Shown in pieces: positions 31,643-37,687 of a DNA stretch of 37,687 bases. The stretch's first letter is position 1. The number at the start of each line of letters is the position of its first letter. Origin of the DNA: DAOTVC01 sp034437215 (GTDB lineage: Bacteria; Chloroflexota; Anaerolineae; B4-G1; SLSP01); assembly GCA_034437215.1 (NCBI GenBank), contig DAOTVC010000054.1, positions 1 through 37,687 on the forward strand, written 5' to 3'. The notes under the pieces are model-generated. The model was not told the DNA's origin. It did not search any database and saw only the letters and a program-made list of their open reading frames with translations. The position numbers and the translations under genes are program-made.

Positions 31643-33553
31643 TCAGGCCTCGACCCGCTCGGCGACCGCCGCCCACTCCTCGAGAAGCTCGTTCATCCGC
31701 GCTTCGACCTGCCGGTACTCCCCGCCGAGTTTCATGACGCGATCGACGTCCTGGGCACGACCGGCGATGTCCAGAGCCGTGGTCAGCCCCTGCAGCCGGG
31801 CCTCCAGGGTGTGGATCTCGCCCTCCAGGGCCTGCAGTCGCTCCTGCTGGCGGGCCAACGCCCGCCGGCGAGCCCGTTCGCGCTCCCGCTCCTCGTCCTG
31901 GCGACGCCGTCCGGCCCGCACCTCCGCCCGCACCTCTGCGGCTCCCTCGCGCTGGAGCTGGTGCCAGAGATCGTAGTTGTCGTAGCTGTTGAAGGGGTAC
32001 ACCTGCTGATCCCGCAGGGCCCAGATCTGTGTAGCAATCTCCCGAATGAGATAGCGGTCGTGGCTCACCATGAGGATGGCGCCCTCGAAGGTAGAGAGCA
32101 CCTCCTCCAGCACCTCCTGGGAGGGCAAGTCGAGGTGGTTGGTGGGCTCGTCCAGGAGCAGGAAGTTCGCCCTCTGGAGGGCCAGAATGGCCAACGCCAC
32201 CCGGGCCCCCTCGCCTCCCGAGAGCACACCGACCTTCTTGAAGACGTTCTCCCCCCGAAAACCGTACTGGGCCAGAAAGGAGCGAGCCTCGCTGAGCGAG
32301 ACCATCCCTGCATCTAACAGCGTCTCCAGCACCGTGCGATGGGGATCGAGGTGTGCCTGTATCTGGGCAAAGTAGCCGATACGCACCGCCGTGCCGCGCC
32401 GCACGCGGCCCGCCAGCGGCGGGATCTGCTCCAGGATGGTGCGCAACAGCGTGGTCTTGCCGGAGCCGTTGGGGCCCACGAGCGCCACCCGCTCTCCACG
32501 GTGGATCTCCAGCTCGTCCACGCTGACGAGGGGCTGCTCATCGTCGGGGTAGCCCGCCTGGAGATCATAGAGCCCGAGCACGAGATCGCCGCTGCGCAGA
32601 TTCGTGTTCAGATCGAGGTTGAGATTCTGCAGCTCCTCGGGGGGGCGTTCGAGACGCTCCTCGCGCTCCAGGCGCTTGAGCCGTCCTTTCGCCTGCGCGC
32701 TGCGCTGTCCCGCCATGTAGCGGCGGATGTAGGACTCGGTGCGCTCGATGTGCTCCTGCTGCGCCTCGTAAGCTGCCAGCTGGTGGCTGCGGCGCTCCTC
32801 CCGCTGCTCCATGTAGACCGTGTAGTTGCCGCGATAGGTGTAGAGCGTCCCCCGCTCCAGCTCCCAGACGTGACCGGCGATGGCATCCAGGAAGGCACGA
32901 TCGTGAGCCACCACAACGATAGCGCCCGCCCACCCCTTCAGCTGATCCTCCAGCCACTCGATCCCTTCCAGGTCCAGGTGGTTGGTGGGCTCGTCCAGGA
33001 GCAGCAGGTCCGGCTCTTCCAGGAGGAGGCGGGCCAAGAGCGCGCGCGTCTTCTCACCCCCGCTGAGGTGGCGCACGGGCTTGTGGAACTCCTCCTCCTC
33101 GAAGCCCAGCCCCGCCAACACCTGGGCGATGCGGTGCTCGTAGGTGTAGCCGCCGGCCTGTTCGAAGGCGTCCAACAGCACGCCGTACCGCTCCATGGCC
33201 CGGGTGCGCTCCTCCTCGTTCTCCGAGCCCATGAGCTGCTCCAGCCTCCGCAGCTCCTGGGCCTGCTCGAGCAGAGCGTGAAAGGTAACCTCCAGAGCCT
33301 GCCACAGCGTCCCCTCACTGTCAAAGTCGGGGGTCTGGGGCAGATAGCCCAACCGGGTGTTCCGGGCCTGGTAGACGTCACCGGTATCGGGCTCCACCCT
33401 CCTGGCGAGAATCTCCAGGAGGGTGCTCTTACCCGATCCATTGGGTCCCACGAAGGCGATGCTCTCGCCCGCATGCACAGTACAGGAGAGATCGACGAAG
33501 ATCTCGTGCCCGCCGTAATATTTGCTCAAGTGCGATCCTGATAACAGTGCCAT
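31643..33553 (-). CDS. ABC-F family ATPase
   Basis: A 636-residue soluble protein with two ABC domains and no TM. The first has GPNGSGKSTLLEIL, LSGGEKTRALLARLL and LLLLDEPTNHLD; the second has GPNGSGKTTLLRTI, LSGGEGARVALAIL and LLLDEPTNHLD. The helical linker (EERRSHQLAAYEAQQEHIERTESYIRRYMAGQRSAQAKGRLKRLERE) and the C-terminal coiled coil are typical of ABC-F factors that act on the ribosome (Uup/EttA/ARE type). The ATG at 33553 is chosen for its match to the family N-terminus and lies nine bases after TATAAT. No SD is present. It is followed by coaE. Confidence 0.95.
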   Translation of the reverse strand: MALLSGSHLSKYYGGHEIFVDLSCTVHAGESIAFVGPNGSGKSTLLEILARRVEPDTGDVYQARNTRLGYLPQTPDFDSEGTLWQALEVTFHALLEQAQELRRLEQLMGSENEEERTRAMERYGVLLDAFEQAGGYTYEHRIAQVLAGLGFEEEEFHKPVRHLSGGEKTRALLARLLLEEPDLLLLDEPTNHLDLEGIEWLEDQLKGWAGAIVVVAHDRAFLDAIAGHVWELERGTLYTYRGNYTVYMEQREERRSHQLAAYEAQQEHIERTESYIRRYMAGQRSAQAKGRLKRLEREERLERPPEELQNLNLDLNTNLRSGDLVLGLYDLQAGYPDDEQPLVSVDELEIHRGERVALVGPNGSGKTTLLRTILEQIPPLAGRVRRGTAVRIGYFAQIQAHLDPHRTVLETLLDAGMVSLSEARSFLAQYGFRGENVFKKVGVLSGGEGARVALAILALQRANFLLLDEPTNHLDLPSQEVLEEVLSTFEGAILMVSHDRYLIREIATQIWALRDQQVYPFNSYDNYDLWHQLQREGAAEVRAEVRAGRRRQDEERERERARRRALARQQERLQALEGEIHTLEARLQGLTTALDIAGRAQDVDRVMKLGGEYRQVEARMNELLEEWAAVAERVEA

Positions 33554-33562
33554 AACGAGGGT

Positions 33563-33571
33563 ATTATACCA
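33563..33571 (-). promoter_or_regulatory. ABC-F gene promoter (extended -10), near-leaderless
   Basis: TGGTATAAT on the minus strand: an extended TGN motif plus a perfect TATAAT (33568-33563). Only nine bases separate it from the ATG at 33553, so the mRNA would have a 5' leader of about 0-3 nt. Confidence 0.6.
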
Positions 33572-33649
33572 GAAATGGCTCGAAGGGGTCGCCGGGGACG
33601 AGGTTCCCATCCGTGCACGAACGCGAGGGAGTGACCACGCAACCTTATC

Positions 33650-33677
33650 TTGTCTCCGTGCAGTAGAGGAGTATAAT
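33650..33677 (+). promoter_or_regulatory. Candidate promoter upstream of the ACT-kinase operon
   Basis: TTGTCT (33650-33655), 16-bp spacer, TATAAT (33672-33677), giving a start near 33684. It lies about 290 bp before the ACT gene, so a long structured leader would be made. Confidence 0.6.
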
Positions 33678-33703
33678 TGGAAAAAGCAGGGAGTACCGAC
33701 TTC

Positions 33704-33738
33704 CAGGAGGCGGTTGCCTCCTGCGGGTTCTTTCGATT
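33704..33738 (+). terminator. Leader hairpin, possible attenuator
   Basis: CAGGAGGC (33704-33711) and GCCTCCTG (33716-33723) form a perfect 8-bp stem with a GGTT loop. CGGGTTCTTTCGATTTT follows. It would end a leader RNA of about 55 nt from the promoter at 33650-33677, or act as an attenuator. The T-tract is interrupted. Confidence 0.45.
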
Positions 33739-33793
33739 TTCCTCAATTAGGATAGAATAAGGGCAGAAAGCAGGAGCCTTGTGGATCGGTAGG

Positions 33794-33884
33794 GGTTGTT
33801 CCGCGCGCTTGCGGCCCGTCGGATGCGGGGAGACCCGTCGCTTCGTTGGACTGGAGGTTGTTCCGCGCGCTTGCGGCCCGTCGG
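33794..33884. repeat. Two 29-bp direct repeats in the ACT-kinase leader
   Basis: GGTTGTTCCGCGCGCTTGCGG followed by CCCGTCGG occurs at 33794-33822 and again, identical, at 33856-33884, 62 bp apart. Each copy contains a CCGC/GCGG mini-hairpin. The repeats are non-coding and lie inside the predicted leader. Confidence 0.75.
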
Positions 33885-33969
33885 GTCCACGAGCAGGAGC
33901 AAGAGATCTTCGACCCAGGTTGGTTGGTGCAGGATAAGTACGAGCCTTTGCACGCTGTAGGAGGTTAAA

Positions 33970-34437
33970 ATGAAACTGCCCCCGGGGCTGCAGCACCTAA
34001 TCGCGGAGACGCGTCTCTTCACGGATACACAATCCTACGTCATCCTGCGCCTGCCCCTCAGCCAAAGGCTCGAAGCTGCGAATCTGGTAGCAAAGCTCAC
34101 CCAACCCTTCGTAAGCCTCACGCGCGACAAGGACGAAGTCACACTGGTCCTCTCCGAGGATGTCTGGGACAATCACCGTCCGACCCTTGAGGTCAGGGAA
34201 GAGTCCATCAGCTACCGGCTGATCACCTTCGATCCCCCCTTGGAACTGGGGCTCGTAGGGTACCTGGCCATCCTATCCACGGCTCTGGCAGAGGTAGGAA
34301 TCAGCATCTTCGCCCTCTCTGCCTTCTCGCGAGATCACTTCTTCGTTCCCGCAGACGATTTCGAAGTCGCCTGGGAAACCTTACGCCATCTGATTCGGTC
34401 GTGCCAGATTCAGGAGGCAGCCGAAGACCTCGGTTAG
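33970..34437 (+). CDS. ACT domain-containing protein
   Basis: A 155-residue protein made of two ACT-like halves. The first has RLFTDTQSYVILRLP and SLTRDKDEVTLVLSEDVW. The second has YRLITFDPPLELGLVGYLAILSTALAEVGISIFALSAFSRDHFFVPADDFEVAWETL, the classic ACT_7 pattern. ACT domains bind amino acids or similar small ligands and regulate partners. The ATG has SD TAGGAGG. The kinase gene starts 11 bp after this stop, so a functional link is likely. The ligand is unknown. Confidence 0.88.
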   Translation: MKLPPGLQHLIAETRLFTDTQSYVILRLPLSQRLEAANLVAKLTQPFVSLTRDKDEVTLVLSEDVWDNHRPTLEVREESISYRLITFDPPLELGLVGYLAILSTALAEVGISIFALSAFSRDHFFVPADDFEVAWETLRHLIRSCQIQEAAEDLG

Positions 34438-34448
34438 CGGAGTTCTGT

Positions 34449-36374
34449 GTGACCAGCATTCAGTTCCTCATCGGTAAGACCCTGGGTAAATACCAGGTCG
34501 TCGAGCACTTGGGCCATGGCGGCATGGCCGAGGTCTACATGGGCCAGCAGGTGAAGCTCGACCGCCGGGTAGCGATCAAGGTACTCCACCCCTTCCTCGC
34601 CGAGGATGAAGGCTTTGTCACACGCTTCCAGCGCGAGGCTCGTATCGTTGCCACGCTGCGCCATCCCAACATCGTCCAGGTCTACGACTTCGATCACAAC
34701 GAAGAGTACGACATCTACTACATGGTGATGGAGTTCATCGATGGCCCCACCCTGAAGGAGATCATGGCCGAAGCGCCCTTCGCCCCCTCCAAGGTCGGCG
34801 ACATCGGGGCGGCGGTGGCAGATGCTCTGGGATATGCGCACCGCCGGGACATGGTCCACCGCGACATCAAGCCCGCTAACATCATGTTCACGGAGGATGG
34901 GGAGCCCGTCCTGACGGACTTCGGCATTGCCCGCATGATGAGCTTGTCGGGTCTGACCGCCAGCGGCGCCATGGTCGGTACCCCGGCCTACATGGCCCCC
35001 GAGATCGCCACCGGACAGTCGGCCTCGGCGGCGTCGGATATCTACTCACTGGGCGTCGTCCTTTACGAGATGGCGACGGGCCGCCAGCCCTTCGAAGCCG
35101 AGATCCCCATGGGGCTGGTGATGAAGCATATCAACGATCCCGTGCCGCCACCCTCGCAGTTCGTCAACCTCCCCCCACAGTTTGAGGACATCATTCTGAA
35201 GTCGCTGGAGAAGCGTCCGTCAGCGCGACAGGGGACGGCAGCCGAAATGGCCTCGGAGCTGCGACAGGCCGTGGGCCTCGATACCCCCTCCTACGGTATG
35301 GATACCAGCCCACCGCCCATCGGTTCAGGCACGCGCCCGTCGCGCCGACAGCAGGAGGTCGAAGAGCCGCTGCTCCGCACCTGGACCGGGATTCAGGGCG
35401 TGCCGGATCGTGCGCAGACGAGATCCCGCCGGCGGGCGCGCCCCCTGGTACGCCTCCTGCGGACAGTGTTCCTGACCATCTTCCTTGTCGTGGCCGGTCT
35501 CGGTGCCTGGACGGCACTCGGAAACAGCCTTCCCCCCGCCGTGGAGCAGTTCTATCAAGACGTGAGGGCCTTTGCCTCCGCCGACGAAGCTACTGTCACC
35601 CCCACGCTGGCCCCGACACAGACCCCTTCGCCCACGCCTACGGAAACGGTGTTGGAGGCCAGCCCGCCCCTTACCCCGACGCCTGATACCTGCGCCTACC
35701 GTGCGGAGGTCCTGCGCGTCTACCGGACCCCGGCGGAGGAGGAAGTGGCACCCGAAACGACGCTCATCGCCTACGTCACCCTGCGCAACGGCGGTAACTG
35801 CAGCTGGCCGCCGGGTGTGCGCCTGGCTTTTGTACGAGGGCGTCAGATGAACGACCTCAACACCATCGACCTGGAACCGCTTCAGCTGACGGAGCAGATG
35901 CAGGTTCTCTTACCCCTCTACGCCCCCGGGGAGGCCGGCACGTACGAGTCGGTGTGGGAGGTCCAGCTGCCCGGTGGACGCTCCATCAGCGGAGAGATCG
36001 TCCTCACGGTGGAGGTGGACGCCGAAGCGGCGGTGACGACGCCCACACCGACGCCCGAACCGGAGAGCACCGCCACCCCCCTCCCCGCAGAGCGTCTCAC
36101 GCTCGTCGAACCCGAGCTGCTCACGTGGAGCTTGGACGAGGAGCGGGATCTGTGGACCGGGGAGCTGGGGATTGAGGCGACCGGCGGCTCAGGTGAGTAC
36201 CGCTTCTACCGGGAGAGCATCCGCGCCGACACCGAGATCGAGGATGGGACCCTGGAGTTCACCTGGGAGGCCTGCCGTGATCTGCCCCTCCGCATCATCG
36301 TCACCTCCGGTGAGGAGGTAGAGGTGTGGCAGGGACTCATCCCCTTCCCCGATCCTGAAGCGTGCGCGCCCTGA
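34449..36374 (+). CDS. Membrane Ser/Thr protein kinase (PknB type) with NBR1-like extracellular domain
   Basis: 641 residues. The kinase domain (about 12-275) is intact: glycine loop LGHGGMAEVY, Lys44 in VAIK, HRD with Asp139, DFG at 157-159, and the GTPAYMAPE activation segment. A basic juxtamembrane region precedes the single TM (about 332-357). Outside, a Thr/Pro-rich linker leads to an NBR1-like Ig domain (about 413-527; LRNGGNCSWPPGVRLAFVRG), then a second TPTP linker and a last domain (about 545-641) that I do not recognise. PASTA repeats are absent. The GTG at 34449 (SD GCGGAG) is preferred over an in-frame GTG at 34401 inside the ACT gene. Confidence 0.92.
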   Translation: MTSIQFLIGKTLGKYQVVEHLGHGGMAEVYMGQQVKLDRRVAIKVLHPFLAEDEGFVTRFQREARIVATLRHPNIVQVYDFDHNEEYDIYYMVMEFIDGPTLKEIMAEAPFAPSKVGDIGAAVADALGYAHRRDMVHRDIKPANIMFTEDGEPVLTDFGIARMMSLSGLTASGAMVGTPAYMAPEIATGQSASAASDIYSLGVVLYEMATGRQPFEAEIPMGLVMKHINDPVPPPSQFVNLPPQFEDIILKSLEKRPSARQGTAAEMASELRQAVGLDTPSYGMDTSPPPIGSGTRPSRRQQEVEEPLLRTWTGIQGVPDRAQTRSRRRARPLVRLLRTVFLTIFLVVAGLGAWTALGNSLPPAVEQFYQDVRAFASADEATVTPTLAPTQTPSPTPTETVLEASPPLTPTPDTCAYRAEVLRVYRTPAEEEVAPETTLIAYVTLRNGGNCSWPPGVRLAFVRGRQMNDLNTIDLEPLQLTEQMQVLLPLYAPGEAGTYESVWEVQLPGGRSISGEIVLTVEVDAEAAVTTPTPTPEPESTATPLPAERLTLVEPELLTWSLDEERDLWTGELGIEATGGSGEYRFYRESIRADTEIEDGTLEFTWEACRDLPLRIIVTSGEEVEVWQGLIPFPDPEACAP

Positions 36375-36424
36375 CGGATGTGAAGGTGAATCCGGTAAAT
36401 CAGAAGGCCAGTACGCGTCAGTAG

Positions 36425-36481
36425 ACCCCTTGAAGCTGAGGACATTGTCCCAGGCGGCGAGGGGCTTTTTTGTCTCCGTCT
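36425..36481 (+). terminator. Terminator after the kinase gene
   Basis: GACCCC near 36424-36429 can pair with GGGGC near 36460-36465, with an inner GGAC/GTCC hairpin (36440-36450). It is followed by TTTTTT (36466-36471). The stem is short with a long loop, but the T-run is good. Confidence 0.55.
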
Positions 36482-36643
36482 GCATATCTGTCGTTTACTA
36501 TTTGACTCTACCGTTGTGAGAAATTCGTGTCAAAAATTAGAAGGGGGGGATTCAATCACTCAAACTCTATCCTCTACAGACAGATTCCGAAGATGCTGCT
36601 CCGAACAGTATAGGTTGATAACTTCACCTGATGGAGGACACCC

Positions 36644-37687
36644 ATGAAACGGATAGCTATGGTTTTCCTGTTGCTGACCCTACTTGTAGGGATGTTCACG
36701 CCCCTGGCGCCGGCGGCGGTCAAGCCGCAGCCGGTATTGGCGGAAGAAAGTTCCATCACGCTGGACGGCGTGCGTGATGCGGTCTATGTGCGCATCGCAA
36801 CGGACCCCGCCGGAGATCTAGGTGATCCTGGCAATTCATCGGGCACAGCCTGGACGGATCTTACCCATCTCTATGTAGCGGCGGACGCCACCCAGCTCTA
36901 CATATATGTAGAGCTCCCGGACTATACCCAGGCCGGTTCTACCGGACAGATTGGGCTGGTGCTGGAGGTCGATGGTGTGCCCCGCTCCGGTGGACAACAA
37001 GACCCGTGGGGTAACGCCATTGCGTTTGATTACACTGCCGTGGATGGTCAATTTACGGCCGCGTCTTTGCATCCTGATTACGTCATCCGAGGGAACATCG
37101 TCGGCATGGATGGGGGAGACAATGGCTGGACGGAGCTGCGCACCTGGACCGGTAGCGAATGGGCCGGTGGTGGCACGAACTGGGGCGGCATCAATGGGGG
37201 GCAGGTTGGCACTAACATTGCCTATAGTGATAACGCCGGTGTAGAATTCGCCATCCCGCTGGCCGACATTGGTCATCCCGCGCCGTATGCCGTGCGCTTG
37301 CAGGCCTTCGCCACGCAGGGCGACGGCGACAAAGGGGCTTATGATACCGTGCCCAGCGACGACCAATCTGCCGGCTGGGATGATGCTACCACACAGACGC
37401 AGTTAGTATCTGTACCTCTGGCCGTCGATCCAGTCAACGATCTGGCGATGGACTGGGAAGGGGTTGCCTGGACAGACATGACCAGATTGCACCTTTGGGC
37501 CGATCATACCCAGCTACATCTCTTCATCCCCATGGCCTATACCCAGACCCTTTCTACTGGTCAGATGGGCCTGGTGCTGGACACCAAGGCCGATGGCGGC
37601 AGCAGCGATCCTTGGGACAACGCAATTACCTTCGCCTACACTACCACCTGGCAGAATCTCGGCTACAGCCCTGTCGCAACCACGACT
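36644..37687 (+). CDS. Secreted repeat protein, N-terminal 348 codons (partial); possible glycoside hydrolase
   Basis: An open frame from the ATG at 36644 (SD GGAGGA) to the window edge without a stop. It has a signal peptide (MKRIAMVFLLLTLLVGMFTPLAPAA). Two related beta-modules follow: WTDLTHLYVAADATQLYIYV...GQIGLVLEVDG...DPWGNAIAFDYT and WTDMTRLHLWADHTQLHLFI...GQMGLVLDTKAD...DPWDNAITFAYT, about 220 residues apart. Modules of this kind occur at the front of large secreted pullulanase/amylase-type enzymes in Chloroflexota; that link is from memory and unproven here. Base composition is clearly less GC-rich than the genes to the left. Confidence 0.75.
   Translation, partial: MKRIAMVFLLLTLLVGMFTPLAPAAVKPQPVLAEESSITLDGVRDAVYVRIATDPAGDLGDPGNSSGTAWTDLTHLYVAADATQLYIYVELPDYTQAGSTGQIGLVLEVDGVPRSGGQQDPWGNAIAFDYTAVDGQFTAASLHPDYVIRGNIVGMDGGDNGWTELRTWTGSEWAGGGTNWGGINGGQVGTNIAYSDNAGVEFAIPLADIGHPAPYAVRLQAFATQGDGDKGAYDTVPSDDQSAGWDDATTQTQLVSVPLAVDPVNDLAMDWEGVAWTDMTRLHLWADHTQLHLFIPMAYTQTLSTGQMGLVLDTKADGGSSDPWDNAITFAYTTTWQNLGYSPVATTT

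Noticed and set aside
33794..33884. T-box riboswitch, because GGTTGTTCCGCG...CCCGTC loosely recalls the T-box antiterminator.
   Set aside because: The core T-box does not match, no specifier stem is visible, the motif is duplicated 62 bp apart, and the downstream genes are not typical T-box targets.

Overview
The window looks like chromosomal DNA of a high-GC bacterium, most probably a member of the Chloroflexota (Anaerolineae/Caldilineae-like). This assignment rests on protein style rather than a marker comparison. Several surface proteins carry Thr-Pro-Thr-Pro linkers. There is a PknB-type kinase with an NBR1-like ectodomain, PPC-type repeats and a DUF2207 membrane protein. The gene order is rpmG-tRNA-Trp-secE-nusG-rplK-rplA-rplJ-rplL, and no tRNA has an encoded CCA.

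Layout. Positions 1-3016 (minus) hold an MFS/GPH symporter, a GNAT acetyltransferase, a LolD/MacB-type ABC ATPase and the first codons of its permease. mutS follows (3119-5758, minus), with a promoter placed so close to the ATG that its mRNA should be leaderless. Divergent from mutS, two tandem promoters start a plus-strand information-processing block (5890-10336). It holds tRNA-Thr, tRNA-Tyr, tRNA-Thr, rpmG, tRNA-Trp, secE, nusG, rplK and rplA, then an L10 leader with attenuator, rplJ and rplL, and ends in a textbook terminator. Then come a degenerate Lgt-like membrane protein, an S2P-type protease and two glycosyltransferases (10419-14487, plus). The minus strand carries a flavin-binding PPOX protein, an AlbA_2/Schlafen-type regulator and gyrA (14594-19217).

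The most interesting part is the minus-strand block from about 27.7 to 20.0 kb. In transcription order it encodes a two-TM zinc-ribbon protein, a radical SAM/SPASM enzyme with a PqqD-like N-terminal domain, a SagB-type FMN dehydrogenase, and a flavodoxin. These are followed by a second radical SAM/SPASM paralogue that has lost the CX3CX2C loop and the GGEP motif, a DUF2207 membrane protein whose C-terminus is a Gly-rich stretch followed by alternating Cys-Ala residues (seven Cys), and a methyltransferase. My reading is that this may be a peptide-maturation (RiPP-like) system. In it, an active radical SAM enzyme and its dead partner would modify the cytoplasmic Cys-Ala tail of a membrane protein, with flavodoxin as electron donor. 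This is inference from gene content and motifs.

Further right are a PilO-like/TPR/LysM protein and a PilN-like/PPC protein (an overlapping pair), coaE, an ABC-F ATPase, and a divergent operon of an ACT-domain protein and a membrane Ser/Thr kinase. The window ends inside a secreted repeat protein, perhaps a glycoside hydrolase, that continues past the edge.

Two families of small inverted-repeat elements are present. A 94-117 bp element occurs at 19.45 kb, with a perfect 12-bp target duplication, and at 25.66 kb. A 145-bp element with about 42-bp terminal inverted repeats occurs at 24.13 and 30.84 kb in opposite orientation. No transposase, CRISPR array, rRNA or prophage gene was seen.
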